NCBI RefSeq assembly: GCF_900096585.1 | Contig: NZ_FMYH01000003.1 | Location: forward strand, 124,001 to 188,000 | DNA length: 64,000 bases | Source of the DNA: Sanguibacter gelidistatuariae | GTDB lineage: Bacteria > Actinomycetota > Actinomycetes > Actinomycetales > Cellulomonadaceae | Direction of reading: 5' to 3' | Shown: positions 36,188-43,672 of the stretch, piece after piece | Layout of the letters: each line of letters begins with the position of its first letter | Numbering within the stretch: the stretch's first letter is position 1 | Notes under the pieces: model-generated | What the model was told of the DNA's origin: nothing | Database searches by the model: none | What the model saw: only the letters and a program-made list of their open reading frames with translations | Translations under genes and position numbers: made by a program

Positions 36188-36846
36188 GCCAGGTCCTCGA
36201 GCCGCGGGATGGACAGCAACGACCCGGGCCGCAGGGCGAGCGGGTCGGAGATGGTGTTCGCGCCGGCGAGAGTGCGCCACCGGGTGGCGTCACCGTAGTA
36301 CCGCGCCGCGATGCGGTCGAGGGTCTCCCCGGCCAGCACCCGGTGCACCTGGTGCGGGTTGGGTGTGCCCGACGTCGGGTTCTGCGCCCCGTAGTTGTTG
36401 GCCGGCTCGTACTGGTGCAGCGCGAGGGCGAGCGAGGCCCGCAGCGGCACGCCGGTCGTCGAGAAGTAGGTGTAGGTCAGGGTGAGGTCGGAGATGACCG
36501 CCTTGAAGGAGTGCAGGTCGCCCCAGTGGAAGGTGACGTAGGGCGGCCGGGCGTTGTTCGTCGCCGTGTTCGACCCCGGCAGGGACGAGTCGATCTCCAT
36601 GATCGCCAGGATCTTGTTCGTGTGGTCGGTCACGGAGGCACCGGAGTGCGTCGTGTCGAAGAACAGGTCGACCGCCATGGTGCCCGGGCGGGCCCCCGCG
36701 TAGCGCAGCTTGGGCACGCCCCGGCCGGGCATCGAGTCACCGGTCCAGCGGTTGCTGCGGCTGATGGTCAGCTGCGACGGGTTGAACAGGCACGGGATCC
36801 GGTCGCCACCCTCGATCTCGAGAAAGGCTTTCTCAGGTGCAGACAT
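36184..36846 (-). CDS. LysM baseplate hub protein (Pvc7-like)
   Basis: The 220-residue protein has an N-terminal CIS tube/hub-like part (MSAPEKAFLEIEGGDRIPCLFNP, then SRSNRWTGDSMPGRGVPKLRYAGARPG) and a C-terminal LysM domain (about 170-217: VHRVLAGETLDRIAARYYGD...NTISDPLALRPGSLLSIP). Pvc7-type proteins join the first tube ring to the spike; the LysM may clamp the assembly or touch peptidoglycan. Coupled to its neighbours by ATGA overlaps on both sides. Confidence 0.85.
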   Translation of the reverse strand: MSAPEKAFLEIEGGDRIPCLFNPSQLTISRSNRWTGDSMPGRGVPKLRYAGARPGTMAVDLFFDTTHSGASVTDHTNKILAIMEIDSSLPGSNTATNNARPPYVTFHWGDLHSFKAVISDLTLTYTYFSTTGVPLRASLALALHQYEPANNYGAQNPTSGTPNPHQVHRVLAGETLDRIAARYYGDATRWRTLAGANTISDPLALRPGSLLSIPRLEDLA

Positions 36847-39800
36847 CAGAACGCTCCGGTGGTGAAGGAAGATGCGCGGCGGGTCAGCTCGTCCAGGAGC
36901 CGGTCCTCGACACGTCGGATGACCCGGTCCTCGATGATCTGAGCAAGCTCGTCGTCGAGCCGGGCGGTGATGCGGGCGTCGAGGTGGTCGAGCACGTGCT
37001 GCTCGATCTCGGAGAGCTGGGCGGGCGTGGTTGCGTGGCGGGACGGGCCGGAGCCGGTCGCCGATCCGGTGGTCGACCGTCTGCTCGCCTCGCTTGAGCC
37101 GCCCATGCCACCTGTGCCACCTGTGCCGCGCAGCGAGCTTGATCCGTCGATCATCGGGAGTCCTTGTGGTTGGTCGAGGGCGCGGGGAGGGGCCAGCATG
37201 CGGCCGGTGATCTTGCTGAGGATGCCCAGCTGCGCGGCGTCGTCGGACAGGGTGGGCAGCGCGGGGGCTGCAGGCGGGGTGGGCGAGGCCGGTGCGGCTC
37301 CCGCGCGTGCGCGGTGGCTGCCGGCCCCCGGGGACGGGCGGACCGACGCCCACGCCAAGGGAGACGGACCCGCAGGAGCGGCGGGAGCGGCCGGACCGCC
37401 GAGCGCAGGCAGTGCGGCTGGCGCAGCCGAGGACCCGACGGTGAACTGCCCCCCGGGGCCGGCCGAGGGCCGCGCGGGCTGCCAGAGCCGACGCACCTGT
37501 CCGGGGCCTCCCCGCAGGTCACCTCGGGCACCCACGACCGGTTGGGCCGGGCGGAACGCGCTGAGCGACCCGAGGCCCTCAGGCGAGGCCGCCTGCCCGC
37601 CCGCGGGCGTCGTGCCGACTGTTCCGGCTGAGTGCGCAGTGCCCGACGGCGCAGTGCCCGACGCCGCGGCGCGCGTCCAGCCGCGCAGCGGAGCCTGGGC
37701 GATGGGTCGAGCCACGGTGTCCAGCAGGGAGGCCGCGGGTGCGTGCGCGGGGGAGGCGCTGGAACGCGCCGCTCCCCCGGAACGCGCGGCGCCTGCCGGG
37801 CGCACCGTGCCACGGCGCCAGCCGGCGCCCTGTGCCCCCGGAACACCAGGGGTGTCGGGGTGTCCCAGGCCAGCGGCGTGCCTGGCGGTGGACCGACCGG
37901 GTGTGGTTCCCGGCGCCCCGGTGATCAGCGCGCGGCGCAGCATGCCGGCGCTGCGGGTACCGCGGGAGGACGTGAGGGAGGTGCCAGCAGGACCGCCGGT
38001 CGAGTGCGAGGCGCCGCGCGTGCTGGACATGCGGGTCGACGCGCTGGTCAGCGCGGCCGTCGACATGCGGGTCGGGTCGCCGCCGGCGAACGAGCGGTTG
38101 GTCGCTGCGGTCGTCGCTCGTGCGCTCGCGGCGGAGCCCGCCATGGTCGACCCGTTGACTGTGGCCCCGGCCGAGAGCGCCCGGCCGGTCACGCGGGCCC
38201 CCGAGCCCATCATGCGACGCAGCCCGGTGGACGTGCCCAGGGAGTAGGCGGCCACGGCAGGGCTCGCGCCGCCGAGCGCCGTGCGTGGCGCGGACGAGGA
38301 TCCCTGGGAAGTCGAGTGCAGCTGAGGTGACGTGGTCGACCGCGACGAGGCCGAGGCTGTGGTTGCCGCCCCTGTGCCCTGGGCGTGCACCGTCCCGGCG
38401 GCCACCTGCGCGGACCCGGGGGCAGCGTGGGTCGGCCGGGCGGAGGTCTGCGCCGGGGCGGGGGCCCGGAGGTGCCCGACCGCGGTCAGCGACGCGCCGC
38501 GGGCGATCGACCCGATGGACATGCTCCGGCGGACCCCCGCCAGTCGCGGCATGACGGAGCGGTTCGTCGTCTCGGGGCCCGAGCGTACGTCGGTGAGCGG
38601 GGACGCCGCGGCGGCCATGGACCGCCCGGTCCCATGCGTGTCGCCGGTCGGCCCGGCGAGGCCCGTCGAGCGTGTGCCGACCGTCCCGGACGGTCCCAAG
38701 GACAACGAGCGTCGCACCGGACTGCTTGATGAGTCGGGTGCGTTCGACGGGTCGGGGGTGTGCGTGGTGGGTGCGCTCGCGGACCCGTCGGCATGCGCGG
38801 CGCCGGCGGTGGGTGCGACGGAGCGGCGTACCGGTCGGTCCAGCAGGCCGCCGCCGGTGGGCAGGGCGCGGGGGAGCGGGCCGGGTGCACCGGAAACGGA
38901 TGCAGAGGCGATGGGTGCAGACGAGACGCCTGCAGAGGAGACGCGTGCAGAGGAGAGGCGTGCAGAGGTGGCAGGCGTCTCCGCTGGGCGTGCGGCGGAC
39001 CGGCGGACCAGCCCGTGGCCCGACTGGGCGCTGGGCGCACCGGTCCGGGCGGGGACCGCAGGGGCCGAGCCGCTGTGGGTGGCTGCTTCTGACCGTGCAG
39101 CGACGATCTGGACGGCCAGGGCGCGACGACGGATCCAGCGGCGGACGCCGGCCGGCTGCCCCCCGGATGCGGGGACGGGACGAAAGCGAGCTCGAGAGTC
39201 AGCGGCCGTACCTGTCCCCGCGGAGGAGGGCGTGGTGCTGACTCTCGGTGAGTTCCCCGCGGCGGGCCTGGCCGGCGAGGGGGCCGCGGACGACCGGCGT
39301 CGGCCGTCCTGCGGGGTCATCATGGCACCGGCCGCGCGGACCTCGGCGGGCAGGCGCATGGCGATGGTCTTGGGCGCGGCGGACTGGGAGAAGGACCCGG
39401 GCGACCAGGTCTTCTCGTCCGGGACGCGCCGCACGACGCGCTCGAGCCCACGCGCGGGGACCGGACCGGAGAGGTCGGTCCGGGCGGGCAGGGCCGGGCG
39501 TGCGGGGGTGCGTCGGACCGTTGCGCGAGCGGACGGGCTGCTGGCGTGCACGGGCCGGACGGCCGCCGAGGACTGCGGAGTCGTGCTGGTCGGCGCCGTC
39601 GGTGCGGGGGCGCCGGTCAGGTCAGCGCCGCCGGTCAGGTCGACGCCGCCGGTCGCGGCGGGACGCAGGGACGGGTGCCACCACCGTGGGGTCCCCACGG
39701 TTCCCGGCCGCACGGCCGTCACCGGCTGCGACCCACCCACGTGATGGAGTGGGCCGGAGACGAGCCGGCGGAGCTGGCCGGACTGGGCGTTGGCCCGCAC

Positions 39801-39983
39801 GAACACGGTCGAGTCGGCGGCGAGGCGTCCCACGAACCCGGCGCGGAAGCGCGCGTGGAACGAGGACGGCCGCGTCATGGATGGCGCAGTCGCGGCGGGC
39901 GCCGCTGGTGTCGGCGACTCAGGTCCTTCGACCGACGGAGCCGACGCCGCCCCGGTCGGGGTGTCGAGGCCGGGGCTGGTCAT
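36846..39983 (-). CDS. 1045-residue disordered protein with VRR motif array; tape-measure candidate
   Basis: The protein is built mainly from Ala, Pro, Ser, Thr, Gly and Arg, with almost no predicted fold until the last 90 residues. There a helical segment (LSEIEQHVLDHLDARITARLDDE...RVEDRLLDELTRR) is followed by a short tail. At least eleven copies of a short [VLM]RR[SWLMTA] motif recur about every 50-90 residues (VRRW, LVRRS, PVRRS, GVRRS, GLRRM and others). No Pvc14-type tape measure is otherwise present, and this is the only long extended protein of the tail operon, between tube and hub genes. That makes it the best tape-measure or inner-tube filler candidate. The minus strand is real because both ends overlap neighbours by ATGA; long plus-strand frames here are GC shadows. 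Confidence 0.6.
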   Translation of the reverse strand: MTSPGLDTPTGAASAPSVEGPESPTPAAPAATAPSMTRPSSFHARFRAGFVGRLAADSTVFVRANAQSGQLRRLVSGPLHHVGGSQPVTAVRPGTVGTPRWWHPSLRPAATGGVDLTGGADLTGAPAPTAPTSTTPQSSAAVRPVHASSPSARATVRRTPARPALPARTDLSGPVPARGLERVVRRVPDEKTWSPGSFSQSAAPKTIAMRLPAEVRAAGAMMTPQDGRRRSSAAPSPARPAAGNSPRVSTTPSSAGTGTAADSRARFRPVPASGGQPAGVRRWIRRRALAVQIVAARSEAATHSGSAPAVPARTGAPSAQSGHGLVRRSAARPAETPATSARLSSARVSSAGVSSAPIASASVSGAPGPLPRALPTGGGLLDRPVRRSVAPTAGAAHADGSASAPTTHTPDPSNAPDSSSSPVRRSLSLGPSGTVGTRSTGLAGPTGDTHGTGRSMAAAASPLTDVRSGPETTNRSVMPRLAGVRRSMSIGSIARGASLTAVGHLRAPAPAQTSARPTHAAPGSAQVAAGTVHAQGTGAATTASASSRSTTSPQLHSTSQGSSSAPRTALGGASPAVAAYSLGTSTGLRRMMGSGARVTGRALSAGATVNGSTMAGSAASARATTAATNRSFAGGDPTRMSTAALTSASTRMSSTRGASHSTGGPAGTSLTSSRGTRSAGMLRRALITGAPGTTPGRSTARHAAGLGHPDTPGVPGAQGAGWRRGTVRPAGAARSGGAARSSASPAHAPAASLLDTVARPIAQAPLRGWTRAAASGTAPSGTAHSAGTVGTTPAGGQAASPEGLGSLSAFRPAQPVVGARGDLRGGPGQVRRLWQPARPSAGPGGQFTVGSSAAPAALPALGGPAAPAAPAGPSPLAWASVRPSPGAGSHRARAGAAPASPTPPAAPALPTLSDDAAQLGILSKITGRMLAPPRALDQPQGLPMIDGSSSLRGTGGTGGMGGSSEASRRSTTGSATGSGPSRHATTPAQLSEIEQHVLDHLDARITARLDDELAQIIEDRVIRRVEDRLLDELTRRASSFTTGAF

Positions 39984-40456
39984 GAGGTCGTCTTCGAGCG
40001 GAACCCGTTGTGGGCGACCTCGAGCCGCTCGGTCAGCTGCGTCTCGGAGTCGACGCTGAAGGACGGCCCCTGCCAGCCGACGGCAAACACGCCGTCGAAC
40101 TCCCAGGCGCGCGTCCGCTCACCGGTGAAGGTGAGCGCGGTGATCGCCCCGGTCGACTTCGTCAGCTTGTTTCCGTTCGCTGCGAAGTTCTCGCCCGAGG
40201 AGTTCTTGACCCAGGTGAACAGCGCGTCGGACTCCACGAGCCCCCGGGTGAAGACCAGGTTGGGCCAGGTCAGCACCCCGGGCAGCTTGTGGACGTAGCC
40301 GTTCTGTCCGCCTTCGACGTACTCGTCGACGGTCACCGCCAGCTGCAGGCCGGTCACCTCGCGGAACGTGCCGATCGGCACGCCGTCGACCTCGAAGAGG
40401 AACCACGAGGTATTTCCCGGCTCACCGCCGAGGGCTTCGCTGTCAGATGCTTTCAC
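39980..40456 (-). CDS. Tail-tube protein 2 (Pvc5-like)
   Basis: The 158-residue T4-gp19-family tube protein carries SWFLFEVDGVPIGTFREVTGLQLAV, HKLPGVLTWPNLVFTRG and AWEFDGVFAVGWQGPSFS. The first strand and the VTGL turn are typical. With its position next to the hub genes it is likely the ring that starts or ends the inner tube. The GTG at 40456 lies inside the last 14 nt of the DUF6760 gene. Confidence 0.85.
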   Translation of the reverse strand: MKASDSEALGGEPGNTSWFLFEVDGVPIGTFREVTGLQLAVTVDEYVEGGQNGYVHKLPGVLTWPNLVFTRGLVESDALFTWVKNSSGENFAANGNKLTKSTGAITALTFTGERTRAWEFDGVFAVGWQGPSFSVDSETQLTERLEVAHNGFRSKTTS

Positions 40457-40616
40457 GGACGGCCTCCCAGGCGCGGTCGTTCAAGGACGAGACCGCACGG
40501 ATCATGCGGACCCTGTCGAGGTGCTCGAGGTCCATGAGGTCGTCGAGCGGCCAGTGCAGGTGGTACGCGAGATAGGCGATCTCCTGCCATAGCGCCTCCG
40601 CGGGATAACGAAGCAT
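40443..40616 (-). CDS. Small eCIS protein, DUF6760/Pvc6-like (57 aa)
   Basis: This 57-residue gene begins MLRYPAEALWQEIAYLAYHL and continues HWPLDDLMDLEHLDR. The pattern EE(I/V)A(Y/F)xAYxxHWPxxxxMxLEHxxR is that of the small protein found between tube genes in eCIS loci. ATG 40616 is 4 nt after the preceding gene's TAG. Its 3' end overlaps the tube 2 start by 14 nt. Confidence 0.8.
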   Translation of the reverse strand: MLRYPAEALWQEIAYLAYHLHWPLDDLMDLEHLDRVRMIRAVSSLNDRAWEAVRESI

Positions 40617-40620
40617 GGGC

Positions 40621-41157
40621 CTAGCGAGCGTCCGACGTGGTCTCGTCGGCCACCGTGCGGCGTGCGTAGGTCACCGACGAGGTGACGGCCGGCAGCGCGC
40701 GCTCGTGTGCCGCGTCGTCGGCGTCGACCGCGGCCGGCGAGGTCGCTGCCGCCGGGGCCGCCGGGGTCCCGGGGACAGCGGGGGCAGCGACCACCGGCGC
40801 GGCCGGGACCGGAGGTGCGAGGGCCTCGCGCTGGGCGGCGAGAAGCTCCTCGTACTCCGCCTGGCTGCCGAAGTTGATCACGCCGTAGAAGTCCTGCAGG
40901 AATGCCAGGTCCGCCGCGAAGAGGTTCTCGATCTCGTTGGTCGTGACGAGCTCGAGGTCTCCGAGGCTCTCGACGACCCGCGCGAGGATGACCACCGTCA
41001 GGCGGGGGTCCTCCGGGCCGTCCACCGAGGGGTCACGCAGCGGTTCCAGCTCGTCGCGAGCCGTCGCGAGCCGCATGACCCCCTCACGGTGCAGCACGCC
41101 ACGCGGGTCGACAAACCCGCGGGGCAGGGTGAACGCGTACTTGGTCTGCAAGGTCAC
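40621..41157 (-). CDS. Phage tail-assembly-like protein
   Basis: The 178-residue protein has an N-terminal domain (1-100) of the tail-assembly type: YAFTLPRGFVDPRGVLHREGVMRLATARDE, LARVVESLGDLELVTTNEIENL and DLAFLQDFYGVINF. Residues about 110-178 are an Ala/Pro-rich disordered tail. Such proteins are thought to assist tube assembly or count. The GTG at 41157 overlaps the tube 1 stop (GTGA). Confidence 0.7.
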   Translation of the reverse strand: MTLQTKYAFTLPRGFVDPRGVLHREGVMRLATARDELEPLRDPSVDGPEDPRLTVVILARVVESLGDLELVTTNEIENLFAADLAFLQDFYGVINFGSQAEYEELLAAQREALAPPVPAAPVVAAPAVPGTPAAPAAATSPAAVDADDAAHERALPAVTSSVTYARRTVADETTSDAR

Positions 41158-41633
41158 TTGACCCGCTCAAGACGTTCGCACTGGAGCGTGATGGTCTCCT
41201 TGACGACCTCGGTGCTGTCCACGCTGAGCTGGTCGGTCGAGATCTTGCTCGGCCAGGAGTTGAAGAAGTTGAACCGCGCGACCTCGGTGCGGGCGGAGTC
41301 GTAGAGCACGATCGACCCGTTCTTGCGCCCGCCGGCACGGTCGGTGGCCACGAGGCCGGCGCCACGGATGTCGTTGAACCACATCCACATCTTGTCCGAC
41401 GGGGAGTCCAGCGGGGCGACGCGGGTCAGGTTGAGCGCGGGGGCGGCCGTCGTCGCACCCAGGCTCTTGATCTCCTCCTGGGCACCGCCCGAACCGGACT
41501 GCTTCGACGCGGAGACGGTCACCTCGATGTCCAGCCCGGAGACGGACATGAGGGAGGAGATGACCGCGCCGTCGATCTCAAGGAAGAAGTTCTGCGCGAT
41601 GATCGGGTCGTTGGTGAAAAGGCCTACTGCCAC
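41154..41633 (-). CDS. Tail-tube protein 1 (Pvc1-like)
   Basis: The 159-residue T4-gp19-family tube protein has NFFLEIDGAVISSLMSVSGLDIEV, then MWMWFNDIRG and VARFNFFNSWPSKIS. As the first tube gene after the sheath it is probably the major inner-tube subunit. Start GTG 41633 has AGGAG just upstream (minus strand). A 172-bp spacer with hairpins separates it from the sheath stop. Confidence 0.88.
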   Translation of the reverse strand: MAVGLFTNDPIIAQNFFLEIDGAVISSLMSVSGLDIEVTVSASKQSGSGGAQEEIKSLGATTAAPALNLTRVAPLDSPSDKMWMWFNDIRGAGLVATDRAGGRKNGSIVLYDSARTEVARFNFFNSWPSKISTDQLSVDSTEVVKETITLQCERLERVK

Positions 41634-41670
41634 TGTGACTCCTAGGGTCGGTACAAGGACGAATCAGTTG

Positions 41671-41687
41671 CCGTGCCGTCGGCACGG
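41671..41687 (-). other. Small hairpin in the sheath-tube spacer
   Basis: CCGTGCC and GGCACGG form a perfect 7-bp stem with a GTC loop, about 38 nt before the tube 1 start. Confidence 0.5.
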
Positions 41688-41694
41688 CGTGTGG

Positions 41695-41772
41695 GGCGCC
41701 ACGCTTCGCGCGGCTTGAAAGGCGCCACGCTTCGCGCGGCTTGAAAAGCGCCACGCCTCGCGCGGCTTGTGG
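41695..41772 (-). repeat. Three tandem 26-bp REP-like repeats between sheath and tube
   Basis: Units at 41695-41720, 41721-41746 and 41747-41772 share the core GCGCCACGCTTCGCGCGGCTT. Units 1 and 2 are identical and unit 3 has a few changes. In the transcribed (minus) RNA each unit folds as GCCGCGC-GAA-GCGUGGC, a 7-bp stem with one G-U pair and a GAA loop. They may set the sheath-to-tube transcript ratio by processing, stalling or 3'-end protection. Absence of varied spacers rules out CRISPR. Confidence 0.7.
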
Positions 41773-41799
41773 CGGGCGCCGCGAGGGCGCGGCGCCCGC
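41772..41799 (-). terminator. GC-rich hairpin just after the sheath gene (attenuator candidate)
   Basis: GCGGGCGCCGC (41772-41782) and GCGGCGCCCGC (41789-41799) form a perfect 11-bp stem with a 6-nt loop, 7 nt past the sheath stop on the transcribed strand. No U-run follows, so partial termination or 3'-end stabilisation is more likely than full stop. Confidence 0.5.
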
Positions 41800-41805
41800 A
41801 GGAGA

Positions 41806-43374
41806 TCAGTTGCCGGTCTGCTTGTTCTGGCTGATCCGGAACACGACGAACTCGGCCGGCTTGACCGGCGCGATGCCGACTTCGACGACGAGCTTGCCGG
41901 CGTCGACCGACTCCGGCGGGTTGGTCGTGGCGTCGCAGTTGACGAAGAACGCCTGGCTCGCCGAGGAGCCGAAGAGGGCGCCCTGCTGCCACAGGCCGTG
42001 CAGGTAGCCGGTGAGCGTGCGGATGACGCCTTCCCAGAGCTTGACGTCGTTCGGCTCGAAGACGGCCCACTGGGTGCCCTCGAGGATCGTGGACTCGATC
42101 ATGTTGAACAGGCGACGGACGTTGATGTACTGCCAGTCGGTGTCCGAGGCGAGGGTGCGCGCACCCCAGATGCGGATGCCGCGCGTCCCGAAGGGACGGA
42201 TCGCGTTGATGCCCAGCGGGTTGAGCAGCGACTGCTCGTTCTGGGTGATGTTGCGCTCGACGTCGAGCACGCCACGGAGGGTGTCGTTGGCCGGGGCCTT
42301 CCACACCCCGCGGGTCTCGTCGGTGCGGGCCCACACGCCGGCCACGTGGCCGGACGGGGGGATGAGGACGTCGGCCGCGGAGCTGCCCGGGACGGGGTTC
42401 TCCACCTTGATCCACGGGTAGTACAGCGTGGCGAACGCGGAGTCGTACTGCGCGGTGTCGCTGCGCCACTCCTTGATCTGCTGCGGGCTGAAGCCGGGAG
42501 GGGCGTCGAGGATGGCCATGCGGTTGGGGTGCAGCTCGCAGTGCGCGATGAGCGCGGTCTGGACTGCCTTCCACAGGTCGAGGTCGAGGGTGCCGTCCGC
42601 GCGGGTCGCCGCGGTGACGAGGTCGGGGACGGCGACGATCGTGACGTCCTCGGCGATCGCGAGGCCGTTGATGCCCGTGCGGGCGCTCTCCGAGCCGGCG
42701 AACTTGCGGCCGTTGACCGGCACGGAGACGGGGGCGGCCTTCTCGAGGTCGTACACGCCGGGCTTGAGGATCTCGAGCTGGCTCGACAGGTCGGTCTTCG
42801 CCTCGAGCTTGATCTCGACCTTGACCTTGGTGGACGTCTTGTTGATGACCGTCGCGGCGTCGTTGGGGCCGCCGATCGTCAGGCCGGGGAAGGACTCGAC
42901 GATCTGGTCGCCCTCGAGGATCGTGATCGTGAACGGCGAGGGGCCCTCGGCGTCGTCGGCGGACTCTGCATTCTCGACCGCGACGCGGATGTTCGCGTCC
43001 GCCTCGATGCTCTCGATCGCGATCGGCAGGCCGAGCGCACGGTCGATGGCCGGCAGCGACAGGCGCGAGGGCTCACCAGCGGGCTTGGCGTTGGGGATGC
43101 GCACGATGTACGCAAGGTTCCCGCCGTTGAGGAAGAACCCGTAGACCGACAGCGGCAGCACCGCACCCTCGACGAAGCCGCCGTACAGTGCCTCGAACTG
43201 GGTCCAGCTGGTGACCAGGCGCGGGGCGAGGCCTTCGGGGTCGCTCGCGTCGTCGAAGGGCGCCCGCTCGGTGAAGCCGACGAAGGCGGCGACGGCCGTG
43301 GGAGCGGACGAGAGAACCTTCTGGGACGACGGTACTTCTTCGATATAGACGCCGGGGGCGGTGTAGGTAGGCAT
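41806..43374 (-). CDS. eCIS contractile sheath protein (Pvc2-4-like)
   Basis: The 522-residue phage tail sheath protein has the N-terminal linker MPTYTAPGVYIEEVPSS, an inserted outer domain (about 110-260), and the conserved C-terminal domain with GIRIWGARTLASDTDWQYINVRR, FMIESTI-type helices, NDVKLWEGVIRTL and FVVFRISQ. It polymerises around the tube and contracts to drive it. Only one sheath gene is present. ATG 43374 is preceded by AGGAAGAG (minus strand). It is the first gene of the leftward operon, behind the promoter at 43469-43514. Confidence 0.93.
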   Translation of the reverse strand: MPTYTAPGVYIEEVPSSQKVLSSAPTAVAAFVGFTERAPFDDASDPEGLAPRLVTSWTQFEALYGGFVEGAVLPLSVYGFFLNGGNLAYIVRIPNAKPAGEPSRLSLPAIDRALGLPIAIESIEADANIRVAVENAESADDAEGPSPFTITILEGDQIVESFPGLTIGGPNDAATVINKTSTKVKVEIKLEAKTDLSSQLEILKPGVYDLEKAAPVSVPVNGRKFAGSESARTGINGLAIAEDVTIVAVPDLVTAATRADGTLDLDLWKAVQTALIAHCELHPNRMAILDAPPGFSPQQIKEWRSDTAQYDSAFATLYYPWIKVENPVPGSSAADVLIPPSGHVAGVWARTDETRGVWKAPANDTLRGVLDVERNITQNEQSLLNPLGINAIRPFGTRGIRIWGARTLASDTDWQYINVRRLFNMIESTILEGTQWAVFEPNDVKLWEGVIRTLTGYLHGLWQQGALFGSSASQAFFVNCDATTNPPESVDAGKLVVEVGIAPVKPAEFVVFRISQNKQTGN

Positions 43375-43468
43375 AGAGCTCTTCCTCTTCCTGGTCGATG
43401 AACCGCCCCGGGGCTCGTGCCGTCGCGCGGATCGGTTCGGACACGTGACTGGGGCACGCTTGGTCGCC

Positions 43469-43514
43469 ACCCTAGGAGCCGAGGTGGGGGCGTGACATCC
43501 GTAGTCGCTACGCA
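43469..43514 (-). promoter_or_regulatory. Sheath-operon promoter with an upstream palindrome
   Basis: Read on the minus strand: palindrome TGCGTAGCGACTACGGA (43514-43498), then directly -35-like TGTCAC (43497-43492), a 17-nt spacer, and -10-like TAGGGT (43474-43469). The palindrome matches the one at 19261-19277 in 15 of 19 bases when two flanking bases are counted. It sits 23 nt from the -10, against 22 there. A site abutting the -35 is the classical position for an activator. Confidence 0.6.
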
Positions 43515-43672
43515 GTTTTCTCGGTGCGGCGCGAGGCGGCGGCGTGCTGCCACGTCGACCGGGGGTGAAATCTGCGGCCGGAGGGCCTTAGTCCCTTGCG
43601 AAACCACTATTCTCTTGACGAGAGACCCTCCCATAGACCCTGGTCAGGTCTGACATATGAGGTATTCGGTTC

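Noticed and set aside
36967-39744. Long plus-strand reading frames opposite the 1045-residue gene
   Set aside because: They have shadow-type Arg/Pro/Gly composition, no ribosome sites and would break the ATGA-coupled minus-strand operon.
41695-41772. Short tandem repeats as a CRISPR array
   Set aside because: Units follow each other directly without unique spacers, are only three, and lie inside an operon spacer; no cas genes are near.
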